Below, piece by piece: positions 42,693 to 55,713 of a stretch of 64,000 nucleotides of DNA. Under the pieces are notes generated by a model, which had not been told where the DNA came from, searched no databases, and saw only the letters and a program-made list of their open reading frames with translations. Source of the DNA: Alisma plantago-aquatica (taxonomy: Eukaryota; Streptophyta; Magnoliopsida; Alismatales; Alismataceae); NCBI GenBank assembly GCA_963693085.1, contig OY856410.1, forward strand, positions 884,887,335 through 884,951,334, given 5' to 3'. Positions within the stretch are counted from its first letter, which is position 1, and each line of letters starts with the position of its first letter. The position numbers and the translations under genes are program-made.

Positions 42693-45675
42693 GGAGCGGT
42701 CGGATTTTCAAAAACACATGGTCTCCCACAGTGAAATGCACATCAGTCCGCTTTGCATCAGCATACGACTTCTGTCGATCCTGGGCTCTCTTTAGCCTTT
42801 GCTTGATCAACGCCACTTTATCAGCATACACTTGGAGCTCATCTGACCTCAACAGGGTCCTCTCACCCACATCATCCCAGTGAAGTGGTGACCGACACGG
42901 TCTCCCGTACAAAGCTTCATACGGAGGCATCCCGATACTGGATTGGTAGCTGTTGTTATAGGCAAACTCTGCTAAAGGTAAGTATTGCTCCCATGTGCCT
43001 CCCCAATCGATCACACAAGCTCTCAATAGATCCTCTAAGGTCTGGATCGTCCTTTCTGACTGACCATTTGTTTGGGGATGATATGCGGTACTAAACATTA
43101 ACCTTGTACCCAGTTCCTCTTGAACCTGCTTCCACAACTTGGAAGTAAACTTGGGATCTCTATCAGAAATGATCGATCCTGGCACGCCATGCAAACGCAC
43201 TATCTCTCTAATATACAGCTCAGCTAAGTCTGACACCTTAGCTGTGGTCTTCAAGGCAAGGAAGTGTGCTGACTTGGTAAGACGATCTACCACGACCCAT
43301 ATCGCATCATGACCTCTCTTGGTCCGGGGTAGACCCACCACAAAATCCATGGTGATCTGCTCCCACTTCCACTCTGGAATTTCTATTGACTGTAAAAGTC
43401 CGCCGGGTCGCTGGTGTTCAGCCTTCACCATCTGGCAGGTAAGACAACTGGCCACCCATCACGCAATGTCTTTCTTCATTCTTAGCCACCAGAAGAACCG
43501 CTATAAGTCCTTGTACATCTTAGTAGTTCCGGGGTGCACTGTGTATTTGGATCCATGAGCCTCTTGCAGAATACACTCTTTTATTGGTAAATCTGCCGGT
43601 ACCCAAATGCGATTCTCAAACCTGATTCCCCCGTCTACCCCCACGGATAACCGGGTCTGTGGCTTCATCATCAAAACTTTCATCTTATCAAGCTCTTCAC
43701 TGGTCAACTGTGCTGCTATGATCTCACTCAATAACTCAGATTGAATCTGAATATTAGCCAACCTAACTCGGTCCTCTAGAAGTTGCGGAGTCCATTCCAC
43801 AAGTACCTCCAAACTTTACCACTGGTTGGACAGAACAGCTGCACACTTAAGCTGCTTCCGACTCAAAGCATCGACTATGACATTCGCCTTACCAGGATGG
43901 TAGGCGATGGTGAAGTCGTAATCCTTCATGTACTCCATCCATCGTCACTGTTGTAGGTTCAGGTCTCTCTGTGTCAGCAGGTACTTCAAGCTTTTATGGT
44001 CAGTGAAGATCTCGAAGGTAGCACCGTACAGGTAGTGTCGCCATATCTTCAAGGCGTGTATGATAGCAGCTAACTCCAGGTCATGTGTCGGGTAATTCAC
44101 CTCATTTGTCTTGAGCTGTCGAGAAGCATATGCAACCACATGTCGATCTTGTTCCAACACACAGCCAAGTCCCATTTTGGAAGCATCGGTGAATATCATG
44201 AAACCCTCATTACCAGAAGGCAGAGACAACACAGGAGCGGTAGTCAGCTTCTACTTCAATTCCTGGAATCGAGCTTCACATACTTCAGACCACACGAACT
44301 TCACATCCTTCTGAGTCAACATGGTCAGCGGTAGAGCTGTCTTGGATAAATCCTTGATGAAGCGTCGGTAGTATCCGGCCAACCCCAAGAAGCTGCGAAT
44401 CTCGGAGGGGTTCTTCGGTGCCGTCCAGTCTCGAACGGCCGATACTTTGGTTGGATCTACGGCGATCGTTCCTCCTGAGATGATGTGTCCAAGAAACATG
44501 ACTCGGTCCAACCAAAACTTACATTTCGAGAACTTTCCGAAAAACTTATGCTTTCTCAGGATATGAAGGACTCTACCCAGGTGGTCACGGTGTTGGGCTA
44601 GGTCATCCGAATACACTAAGATGTCATCTATGAACACTATCACAAAAGAGTCAAGGAAAGGCTGGAACACACTGTTCATGAGGTTCATAAAGACACTAGG
44701 TGCATTGGACAATCCAAATGGCATGACCACAAACTCATAGTGTCCATATCGGGTTCTGAAAGCCGTTTTGGGTATATCCTCACTTGTCACTCTCACCTGG
44801 TGGTATCCTGACCTCAAATCGATTTTGGAAAAGACTCGAGCTGATTTGAGTTGATCAAACAGGTCATCTATCCTAGGCAAAGGATACTTGTTCTTGATGG
44901 TTGCTTGGTTGATCGTCCGATAGTCAATACACATCCGCAATGACCCATCCTTCTTTTTCACAAAAAGGACTGGAGCACCCCAAGGTGATGTACTGGGTCG
45001 GATAAACCCCTTATCCAACAACTCTTGCAACTGGGTTTTCAACTCAAGCAACTCTGCAGGGGCCATTCTATAGGGTGCCTTAGATATAGGGTTAGTCCCA
45101 GGAGCTAATTCAATTGAGAAGTCTACCTCCCGCTCAGGGGGAATCCCTGGTAGATCATCTGGAAAAACATCGGCATACTCCCGTACCACCTCTATGTCCT
45201 CTAAGGATTGCCCCTTGACCTCGGGTGTGGTGACTATGGCTAAGTAGGCTCGACAACCCTTGGATAGCATCTGTTCAGCTTTCAAAGAGGACACATAAAG
45301 GCTAGTTGTCGCATCTTTCCTTCCTTGAATGGTGAAGTGTGGATAGCCATTTTTCCTAATAAGAATCTTTTTCTCTCTACAGTCAATCTGGGCTCTATAG
45401 GTGGAAAGCCAATCCATACCGATAATCACATCAAAATCATTCATATCGAGGAGGATAAAGTTAGTGGGAAGTTCATGGTTCAAATACTTTACTGGCAAGA
45501 CTGGGGTTTTCAAAAGAGAGGTATAAATACGACCACTCGGAGTTGTGACATCCAACACATAACCCAAATCCTTGATATCCAAACCAAGCATAGTTGCCAT
45601 ATTTCTCGAAATAAAAGTATTAGTAGAACCAGAATCAAAGAGTGCTTTTACATTTTGTCCCATGACTTCCAACAT
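42693..45675 (-). pseudogene. pol: Ty3 pol, unit 1: truncated and broken by five stops
   Basis: Starts at the shared ATG (45675) with the protease DSG motif. RT with FIDD, RNase H and integrase core follow. In-frame stops lie at 44251-44253 (Glu to TAG), 43945-43947 (Arg to TGA), 43816-43818 (Lys to TAA), 43501-43503 (Gln to TAG) and 43459-43461 (Ser to TGA in the integrase HHCC finger). The last is shared with unit 2. The C-terminus, including the chromodomain, is lost at 42693, where copia sequence begins. The RT part differs from unit 2 at only a handful of residues. Confidence 0.93.
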
Positions 45676-45737
45676 GCCTACATAGATATTCCAAATTAGA
45701 AAGCTACTACATGGTCTACTGAACTAAAAGGAAAACA

Positions 45738-47094
45738 CTATGGGTTATTACCCTCGATCAACTGGTTAGCATTTGCCTGAGATTCTTCATTGTTGATGGA
45801 GAACACTCTAGCCTGTCTCCTCTCTCCAGCTGGTGGTACTTCGGCTGGGGGTGCTGCAGCTACAGGTTGTGCTGCCACTGGCTGTGCCCCTAAAGGTCCT
45901 CTCAGGTCAGGCTGCGGGCAATTGGCGATGAGGTGTCCTTCTTGTTGGCACCGGTAGCATACCCTCTTCTTGAAGCGGCACTCACCGGTGTGCCACCTTC
46001 CGCAGGTGCGACATCGAGGCCGGTTGTTCTCTTGATGAGGTTTCCCTTTCCCTCCAAGTCTTCCTTTGGCCTGGTGACGCCCGTGACCTTTCTTGTGGTT
46101 GTTCTTCTGACCTTGAGCTCCTTCACTGAAGCCCAAGTATCCCTTGGATTGATTCTGTGCAGGCATCACCGTCCTTTCCATGTCCAAGGCGGTGTTGTAA
46201 GCTTCAGCGAAGGTCTTTGGCTTGCTAGCCATCACATGGGGCTTGATGGCGGGATGTAGACGCTCTATGAAATGGTCCACCCTCCTCTCTTCATCCATCA
46301 TGTGCCCGAAACGTTCCAGTATACGGAATTTGCGACCAAAGTCCGCCACGGATGAGCTTCCTTGTGTCATGTTGGTGAACTCCCTTTCCTTCTCTTTCTT
46401 AGCTGAGACGGGGATGAATCTGGCGGTGAAGATGGTCTTGAAGTCGGTCCACGCCATCGGTTCCTCGCTTAGGTCTCTCCCAGTGATATGGTTCTCCCAC
46501 CATATCTTAGTTGCACCTTCCAAAAGGTGAGTAGCAAACAGAACTTTCTTGTTGGGCTGCACCTCAAGCATGAGGAACCCGTTCTCGACTGCAAGCAGCC
46601 AAGCCTCAGCCTTGTCGACCACTTCAGTCTTGTCTTCCCCCCCAGAACTTCTCGACGTTCAGCTTAACGAAGTCCAGGATGGTAACTCCCAGTCGAGGGC
46701 GGACAGGGAGTGGCTCACCTTTCTCATCTCTAACTATGTCCCTCAGAGCCAGGGCATGAATAGCCTCAGTCAGCCGCTTCTGTTGTTCCATCCATTCAGT
46801 GGCGTGGACTACCATTGTCGGTTCGGAACTACCAAACTGATCCTCCTCCATCTGAGCTTCTTCCTCGTACTCATGTTTCTCTTCATATTCCGGTCCACCC
46901 TCTTGCTCAAGGTTGTTGAAAGGTATGGGCTCGGGATTGGGTATCTCACGCACAGTCTCTTCAGGTCTTTTCCTCTTCTTAGAGGTCTCGCCCCCATGGT
47001 TCCGCTTCTGCTTCTCGGAGGATCCACTCTCCTTGCGGGGAAGTCCTCCTCCACTTGTAGCAATCGGAATTGCCACAGTCTTAGTACGAGCCAT
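45738..47094 (-). pseudogene. gag: Ty3 gag, unit 1: +1 frameshift in G run
   Basis: Same protein as the intact gag at 4324-5679, with its start at 47094. A run of seven Gs (46637-46643, plus-strand C7) replaces the six Gs of the intact copy and shifts the frame after ~150 codons. The rest, from the DKAEAWLL block to the CCHC knuckle and the Pro/Ala tail, is open in the other frame down to the normal stop at 45738. Unit 2 shares the same lesion. Confidence 0.93.
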
Positions 47095-47539
47095 CTACAT
47101 AAGCATAATCAAACAACCACTTAGTTTATCATTAAACTAATTATACTTATGCCGGTGATGTCTCATTACGTATCTTTTATTTATTTGATGGAGGATTCCT
47201 TAAATTCCTAACTTACTTGCCCAAACCACATGAGGGTGAGGAAGAGAGAGAAACCCGAATCCTGAAGACCTTAAAAGAATTGAGTTGAGAAGGGATGAAC
47301 AAGATGAGAGAGTCCTAAAGGTATCTTATTTCGAGTCTTAACCTAAGACATCAGCCAGGAAGTCACACGATTCGGGAGTCCTCGTATTCTGACTAGCGGT
47401 GCGGAGGAAAATTTTGCCAGCCCCCGGATGTGATCCTTTTCTAGTCACCTCAGTCTTTTGGAAAATCCTCTAATAACTCCCTCGGTTCTATGGAATTTGT
47501 AAAATTTAATAATTATTAATGATTAGATGAAGAACCTAT

Positions 47540-47551
47540 GCTCTGTTACCA
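47540..47551 (-). other. Variant primer binding site, unit 1
   Basis: On the minus strand it reads TGGTAACAGAGC, one base different from TGGTATCAGAGC in element A. Unit 2 has the same change. Confidence 0.9.
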
Positions 47552-47553
47552 AT

Positions 47554-50432
47554 TGTAACGACCCCGCCTCTCGGTAACCCCCAATTAAGGGCGATCGGAA
47601 GGTCGAAATCGTTAACCAATTACAGGATCAAAGGTTCAACGAATAATCACTTATAATTATGAAATTCTACTAAACTAAACTGAATATTGGCAGAAAAATT
47701 TAAACTTGGTTACCTTTGAAAAACTTGGAGTCTCTAAGTATCCATTGCTTGAATCTACTCTATCTAATCCTCCTGGCACTTTACTTTTTATTTTGCAATG
47801 TGTCGGTTTACTGTTTGTTCCTTTAGGATTCATACCTAAAACGCCGACAAACAAAAACACGATCAGCACAAAGCTGGTATGTGGGGGATCACAAAATTGT
47901 TTCAACTATATTAACAATGTAGGTAACCAATTACCATTAAACAATCAAATTATATTTTAAGCAGTACTACTCAATCTCTTCCTATCCCTTATCTCTGTAG
48001 TGTCCCTGCAGTGGACATGGATATCACCATCATCACTTGGTGGATCTTCATTATACCCTGCATGATCCTGCCTGACTGGTAGACCAATACCTAGGGTTGA
48101 GTTTCATGGCACTTCCCGTAGAAAATCCAATCTCTAACTCGATATGACTTGATGGACCTACCTCCTTGGTAGCCATTTACTAAGTCATTTACAGACCTGA
48201 AGGCCTACCCCATTGGTAGCCTTTTACTAGGTCATCCATCAAACTATAGAAGGGACTGAGATCTGAGCTAGTAGGCATAACTTATTATGTGATAGTCATA
48301 TTCACTTTACCGATTGCATGAATTAAAACATCCAACAGTTTAATTCAGTTCATGATGAAATCATAGACAAAATCCCGGAAAACTACATCGGTTAGTCATA
48401 AGCGTAACCACATACCTCCTACTGCAGTTTTAGATATAGAATCAAGATTGTTGAAAGAGAATATCCAATTAAGCAAGCAAAGGCACAGAAACCCTAAAAT
48501 AAAAGTACAAATTCACTTTTACTAGTATTTATCCAGTATCATTATGTCCCTTAGGGTTTCTATCCAATTTTAAGGTTTTCCTGAAAATTAGGGTTTTACT
48601 TTCATTCTCGAGTACTATGAACCCTAATTTACCAAAAACACTAAAACCCCTAAATTATCTCCTTTTAACATTCCTAACAATTTTACAGTTATTGTTGAGC
48701 AAATTACTAGAATAACAAGGTTCCCTTTTCTTTAATCTTAAATTAGGGTTTTTATGTACATTATCTCCCCTTTAAGACATAAACCCTAATTTTAGGCACA
48801 TATGTAATTAAAACGGATTAAGATTTCATATTATTAATAAACATGTTAATATCCCTCTACTCAACCTATTAGGTTACAAAGAAACACCTTTTCCATGTAA
48901 TTAGGGTTTCTAATTAATTTGGAATGCATTTTACTATCCACTAAATTAGTTTTGCAAAACGAACTGGAATTGGATGCCACAATTATTTTTAACAGATTCC
49001 TTGAAATTGTCTACCCAACTTTCATATATAACTTTTCCCTATACGAGATTCCTAGTAATTACTAGGATTTTAGCAAGAAAACTCATTTATCTGTAATTTT
49101 GGTTAGAGATAGATTTTTACCAAAAAAACTCGGCTGTTAGATCAGTGCTCCGATGCGCCCCGCGTCGATCTGACGCTCCGCGTCGCAAGCCTCCACTAAC
49201 TCGGTGGCGCGTCCTGCTTCTCGCCCTTAGCCGCTGGATCTCGATCGAATGCTCGAAGTCGCGAGCGTCCTGACTTATCCGGCCACCGCCAGATCCTGAT
49301 CCGACACTCCGCGTCGAGTGCTCCCTAAGTTAAGCGCGTCGCCCTGGGGCCCATTGGATTGTGCCTCGGTCCACGCTGGTCCAAGATCGGAGGGCTGCTG
49401 GTCGTCGTCCTCTCCTTCTTCTTCAAAGAATCAGCGGCGGCGCCGCACGGACCTCCTCGTTGGAGCTAGGGTAATCAGGAGGGAGAGAGGGCTTCGAGGG
49501 GTTATAAGTGGCCGCCTGGATGCGTTAGGGTGAGAGAAACCACCCGAGGCCTATTTATAGGCTATGGGAGGGTCTCTTCTAGGGTTCCAGACCTCGCCGC
49601 CAACCCTGTTTCTTACCCAATTGGGCGTTTTGGATATACACCGCCAAAGATGGCAAAACCGGGGTCAAAGCTCTTCGTCTGGGTCTCCCAAACCTGATGG
49701 GACTATCATCCCAAGTGCTCATGCACCAAGGTGAAAGGAAAATCGAGGGGAAAAACCCCTGTAGACGCGCTACAGTTCTTGTCCCTCTGGGACTCTAGGC
49801 AATAGCCGGGTTAGTTGGATCAAAATCCAACGGCTCAGATCATCCACGTTCAAACCAAAAAGGGAAAGAATTCCCAATAAAACAAGGAAAATCCTTATTT
49901 TAAAGCTAACTTGGAAATTAAATAACTCTCAATCCATAAGTCCTTTTGGCCTCAAATTTTAAAGGAAAATCATTCTCACGTTTATCTCTCATTGTGAAAA
50001 AATTAGGAGTCATTATTCAAATGAAACGAGAACTTTACTTTAGTTTCAAGTTATCCTTTAATTAATGGTATTTTCCACCTTTTCTTTATTTCCTTGGCCA
50101 TTATCTAATTATTCTGAGTTCCTTGAACCCCAAGGAACCCTTATAACACGAAATTATATTTTTGGAAATTATCTTTTCGCCTTTTTAACCATTCTTTCCT
50201 CTTTTCTTATATATTCTATTTTCCCATTGAAATTCTTTATTAAAAAGGAACTCCTTTTTCATTTTCTTTTTATTATTCTTTCAAATGGGCTTAATGGCCA
50301 ACAAGGCCCATCAAACAACATGCAAGGCTTTCATTCACGAAATTAATCATGCAATCAAACATAATTCTTATTTATGTCTTTAATAGAGATTTACAAATCT
50401 CATTACATTTATTAGAAAATGAGGTTATAACA
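47554..50432 (-). repeat. Ty3 LTR shared by units 1 and 2 (2,879 bp)
   Basis: On the minus strand it starts TGTTATAACCTC at 50432 and ends GGTCGTTACA at 47554. It serves as 3' LTR to unit 2 (PPT abutting at 50433) and 5' LTR to unit 1 (PBS at 47540-47551). It has the TATA box at about 49550-49562 and the telo-box cluster at about 48540-48910. Confidence 0.95.
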
Positions 50433-50445
50433 TCCTCCCCTCCTT
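50433..50445 (-). other. Polypurine tract, unit 2
   Basis: On the minus strand, AAGGAGGGGAGGA lies immediately upstream of the LTR start and about 30 bases after the pol stop. Confidence 0.92.
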
Positions 50446-50475
50446 ATAGGAATTTTGCCCTCAAAATTCAAACAA

Positions 50476-53400
50476 TCAAGCAAACAATTCCGGGTATGTT
50501 TTCTCCATGTCTTCCTTCAGCTCCCATGTGGCCTCATCCTCTCCATGGTGCTTCCAAAGAACCTTTACCATCTCTATATTCTTGCATCTGAGTTCTTTCA
50601 CCTTGGTATCTAGAATCCGCAAAGGTGACTCAGGATAGGTCAGCTTCCCTTGAAGCTCAATAGGCTCAATGCTCAGCACATGGCTTGGATCTTGCACATA
50701 TCGCTTTAGGTTAGACACGTGAAACACATCATGCATCATACTATACTGAGGGGGTAATGCCAAACGGTATGCAACTTCACCAATCCGTTCTAACACCTCG
50801 AACGGACCCACATATCGGGGACTCAACTTTCCTCTGTTCTTAGCTATAGCTCGGAGCGGTCGGATTTTAAAAAACACATGGTCTCCCACAGTGAAATGCA
50901 CATCAGTCCGCTTTGCATCAGCATATGACTTCTGTCGATCCTGCGCTCTCTTTAGCCTTTGCTTGATCAACGCCACTTTATCAGCATACACTTGGAGCTC
51001 ATCTGACCTCAACGGGGTCCTCTCACCCACATCATCCCAGTGAAGTGGTGACCGACATAGTCTCCCGTACAAAGCTTCATACGGAGGCATCCCGATATTG
51101 GCTTGGTAGCTGTTGTTATAGGCAAACTCTGCTAAAGGTAAGTATTGCTCCCATGAGCCTCCCCAATCGAGCACACAAGCTCTCAATAGATCCTCTAAGG
51201 TCTGGATCGTCCTTTCTGACTGACCATCTGTTTGGGGATGATATGTGGTACTAAACTTTAACCTTGTACCCAGTTCCTCTTGAACCTGCTTCCACAACTT
51301 GGAAGTAAACTTGGGATCTCTATCAGAAATGATCGATCCTGGCACGCCATGCAAACGCACTATCTCTCTAAGATACAGCTCAGCTAAGTCTGACACCTTA
51401 GTTGTGGTCTTCAAGGCAAGGAAGTGTGCTGACTTGGTAAGACGATCTACCACGACCCATATCGCATCATGACCTCTCTTGGTCTGGGGTAGACCCACCA
51501 CAAAATCCATGGTGATCTGCTCCCACTTCCACTCTGGAATTTCTATTGACTGTAAAAGTCCGCCGGGTCGCTGGTGTTCAGCCTTCACCATCTGGCAGGT
51601 AAGACAACTGGCCACCCATCACGCAATGTCTTTCTTCATTCTTGGCCACCAGAAGAACCGCTGTAAGTCCTTGTACATCTTAGTAGTTCCGGGGTGCACT
51701 GTGTATTTGGATCCATGAGCCTCTTGCAGAATACACTCTTTTATTGGTAAATCTGCCGGTACCCAAATGCGATTCTCAAACCTGATTCCCCCGTCTACCC
51801 CCACGGATAACCGGGTCTGTGGCTTCATCATCAAAACTTTCATCTTATCAAGCTCTTCACTGGTCAACTGTGCTGCTACGATCTCACTCAACAACTCAGA
51901 TTGAATCTGAATATTAGCCAACCTAACTCGGTCCTCTAGAAGTTGCGGAGTCCATTCCACAAGTACCTCCAAACTTTTCCACTGGTTGGACAGAACAACT
52001 GCACACTTAAGCTGCTTCCGACTCAAAGCATCGGCTATGACATTCGCCTTACCAGGATGGTAGACGATGGTGAAGTCGTAATCCTTCATGTACTCCATCC
52101 ATCGTCGTTGTTGTAGGTTCAGGTCTCTCTGTGTCAGCAGGTACTTCAAGCTTTTATGGTCAGTGAAGATCTCGAAGGTAGCACCGTACAGGTAGTGTCG
52201 CCATATCTTCAAGGCGTGTATGATAGCAGCTAACTCCAGGTCATGTGTCGGGTAATTCTGCTCATTTGGCTTGAGCTGTCGAGAAGCATATGCAACCACA
52301 TGCCGATCTTGTTCCAACACACAGCCAAGTCCCATTTTGGAAGCATCGGTGAAAATCATGAAACCCTCATTACCAGAAGGCAGAGACAACACAGGAGCGG
52401 TAGTCAGCTTCTCCTTCAATTCCTGGAATCGAGCTTCACATACTTCAGACCACACGAACTTCACATCCTTCTGAGTCAACATGGTCAGCGGTAGAGCTGT
52501 CTTGGAGAAATCCTTGATGAAGCGTCGGTAGTATCCGGCCAACCCCAAGAAGCTGCGAATCTCGGAGGGGTTCTTCGGTGCCGTCCAGTCTCGAACGGAC
52601 GATACTTTGGCTAGATCTACGGCGATCGTTCCTCCTGAGATGATGTGTCCAAGAAACATGACTCGGTCCAACCAAAACTTACATTTCGAGAACTTTCCGA
52701 AAAACTTATGCTTTCTCAAGATATGAAGGACTCTACCCAGGTGGTCACGGTGTTGGGCTAGGTCATCCGAATACACTAAGATGTCATCTATGAACACTAT
52801 CACAAAAGAGTCAAGGAAAGGCTGGAACACACTGTTCATGAGGTTCATAAAGACACTAGGTGCATTGGACAATCCAAACGGCATGACCACAAACTCATAG
52901 TGTCCATATCGGGTTCTGAAAGCCGTTTTGGGTATATCCTCACTTGTCACTCTCACCTGGTGGTATCCTGACCTCAAATCGATTTTGGAAAAGACTCGAG
53001 CTGATTTGAGTTGATCGAACAGGTCATCTATCCTAGGCAAAGGATACTTGTTCTTGATGGTTGCTTGGTTGATCGTCCGATAGTCAATACACATCCGCAA
53101 TGACCCATCCTTCTTTTTCACAAAAAGGACTGGAGCACCCCAAGGTGATGTACTGGGTCGAATAAACCCCTTATCCAACAACTGTTGCAACTGGGTTTTC
53201 AACTCAAGCAACTCTGCAGGGGCCATTCTATAGGGTGCCTTAGATATAGGGTTAGTCCCAGGAGCTAATTCAATTGAGAAGTCTACCTCCCGCTCAGGGG
53301 GAATCCCTGGTAGATCATCTGGAAAAACATCGGCATACTCCCGTACCACCTCTATGTCCTCTAAGGATTGCCCCTTGACCTCGGGTGTGGTGACTATGGC

Positions 53401-53835
53401 TAAGTAGGCTCGACAACCCTTGGATAGCATCTGTTCAGCTTTCAAAGCGGACACATAAAGGCTAGTTGTCGCATCTTTCCTTCCTTGAATGGTGAAGTGT
53501 GGATAGCCATTTTTCCTAATAAGAATCTTTTTCTCTCTACAGTCAATCTGGGCTCTATAGGTGGAAAGCCAATCCATACCGATAATCACATCAAAATCAT
53601 TCATATCGAGGAGGATAAAGTTAGTGGGAAGTTCATGGTTCAAATACTTTACTGGCAAGACTGGGGTTTTCAAAAGAGAGGTATAAATACGACCACTCGG
53701 AGTTGTGACATCCAACACATAACCCAAATCCTTGATATCCAAACCAAGCATAGTTGCCATATTTCTCGAAATAAAAGTATTAGTAGAACCAGAATCAAAG
53801 AGTGCTTTTACATTTTGTCCCATGACTTCCAACAT
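50476..53835 (-). pseudogene. pol: Ty3 chromovirus pol, unit 2: one in-frame stop
   Basis: The most complete pol here. From the ATG at 53835: protease DSG (residues 14-16), RT with the catalytic FIDD at ~348-351, RNase H with acidic residues near 497 (FTDAS), 534 (LELAA) and 559 (FTDHK), then the integrase HHCC finger. A TGA at 51619-51621 interrupts the finger just before WVASCLTCQ. The same frame then continues to 50476 with the D,D-35-E core (TMDFV, ISDRD, SERTIQ) and a C-terminal chromodomain ([11 protein letters not shown] ... [14 protein letters not shown]). The chromodomain, thought to direct integration to heterochromatin, places it with Tekay/Del-like chromoviruses. Apart from the one stop the frame is open, so inactivation may be recent. 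Unit 3 has Ser at that codon. Confidence 0.95.
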
Positions 53836-53897
53836 GCCTACATAGATATTCCAAATTAGAAAGCTACTACATGGTCTACTGAACTAAAAGGAAAACA

Positions 53898-55254
53898 CTA
53901 TGGGTTATTACCCTCGATCAACTGGTTAGCATTTGCCTGAGATTCTTCATTGTTGATGGAGAACACTCTAGCCTATCTCCTCTCTCCAGCTGGTGGTACT
54001 TCGGCTGGGGGTGCTGCAGCTACAGGTTGTGCTGCCACGGGCTGTGCCCCTAAAGGTCCTCTCAGGTCAGGCTGCGGGCAATTGGCGATGAGGTGTCCTT
54101 CTTGTTGGCACCGGTAGCATACCCTCTTCTTGAAGCGGCACTCACCGGTGTGCCACCTTCCGCAGGTGCGGCATCGAGGCCGGTTGTTCTCTTGATGAGG
54201 TTTCCCTTTCCCTCCAAGTCTTCCTTTGGCCTGGTGACGCCCGTGACCTTTCTTGTGGTTGTTCTTCTGACCTTGAGCTCCTTCACTGAAGCCCAAGTAT
54301 CCCTTGGATTGATTCTGTGTAGGCATCACCGTCCTTTCCATGTCCAAGGCGGTGTTGTAAGCTTCAGCGAAGGTCTTTGGCTTGCTAGCCATCACATGGG
54401 GCTTGATGGCGGGATGTAGACGCTCTATGAAATGGTCCACCCTCCTCTCTTCATCCATCATGTGCCCGAAACGTTCCAGTATACGGAATTTGCGACCAAA
54501 GTCCGCCACGGATGAGCTTCCTTGTGTCATGTTGGTGAACTCCCTTTCCTTCTCTTTCTTAGCTGAGACGGGGATGAATCTGGCGGTGAAGATGGTCTTG
54601 AAGTCGGTCCACGCCATCGGTTCCTCGCTTAGGTCTCTCCCAGTGATATGGTTCTCCGACCATATCTTAGTTGCACCTTCCAAAAGGTGAGTAGCAAACA
54701 GAACTTTCTTGTTGGGCTGCACCTCAAGCATGAGGAACCCGTTCTCGACTGCAAGCAGCCAAGCCTCAGCCTTGTCGACCACTTCAGTCTTGTCTTCCCC
54801 CCCAGAACTTCTCGACGTTCAGCTTAACGAAGTCCAGGATGGTAACTCCCAGTCGAGGGCGGACAGGGAGTGGCTCACCTTTCTCATCTCTAACTATGTC
54901 CCTCAGAGCCAGGGCATGAATAGCCTCAGTCAGCCGCTTCTGTTGTTCCATCCATTCAGTGGCGTGGACTACCATTGTCGGTTCGGAACTAACAAACTGA
55001 TCCTCCTCCATCTGAGCTTCTTCCTCGTACTCATGTTGCTCTTCATATTCCGGTCCACCCTCTTGCTCAAGGTTGTTGAAAGGTATGGGCTCGGGAATGG
55101 GTATCTCACGCACAGTCTCTTCAGGTCTTTTCCTCTTCTTAGAGGTCTCGCCCCCATGGTTCCGCTTCTGCTTCTCGGAGGATCCACTCTCCTTGCGGGG
55201 AAGTCCTCCTCCACTTGTAGCAATCGAAATTGCCACAGTCTTAGTACGAGCCAT
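53898..55254 (-). pseudogene. gag: Ty3 gag, unit 2: frameshift plus C-terminal nonsense
   Basis: Carries the same seven-G frameshift as unit 1 (54797-54803) and a private CAG-to-TAG change at 53973-53975 that would remove about the last 25 residues. The CCHC knuckle is upstream of that stop. It is otherwise nearly identical to unit 1 and to the intact gag of element A. Its start at 55254 is conserved. Confidence 0.93.
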
Positions 55255-55699
55255 CTACATAAGCATAATCAAACAACCACTTAGTTTATCATTAAACTAA
55301 TTATACTTATGCCGGTGATGTCTCATTACGTATCTTTTATTTATTTGATGGAGGATTCCTTAAATTCCTAACTTACTTGCCCAAACCACATGAGGGTGAG
55401 GAAGAGAGAGAAACCTGAATCCTGAAGACCTTAAAAGAATTGAGTTGAGAAGGGATGAACAAGATGAGAGAGTCCTAAAGGTATCTTATTTCGAGTCTTA
55501 ACCTAAGACATCAGCCAGGAAGTCACACGATTCGGGAGTCCTCGTATTCTGACTAGCGGTGCGGAGGAAAATTTTGCCAGCCCCCGGATGTGATCCTTTT
55601 CTAGTCACCTCAGTCTTTTGGAAAATCCTCTAATAACTCCCTCGGTTCTATGGAATTTGTAAAATTTAATAATTATTAATGATTAGATGAAGAACCTAT

Positions 55700-55711
55700 G
55701 CTCTGTTACCA
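55700..55711 (-). other. Variant primer binding site, unit 2
   Basis: TGGTAACAGAGC on the minus strand, the same one-base variant as unit 1, two bases after the LTR end. Confidence 0.9.
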
Positions 55712-55713
55712 AT

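Noticed and set aside
46549..47124. 191-codon plus-strand open frame (and its twin at 54709-55284)
   Set aside because: Exact antisense shadow of the Ty3 gag on the minus strand. The related antisense frame at 4294-4845 confirms that it follows gag conservation.
54797..54803. Programmed frameshift at the seven-G run in gag
   Set aside because: Element A has six Gs and an uninterrupted gag, and the shift lies in the middle of gag rather than at the gag-pol boundary. A shared mutation is more likely.
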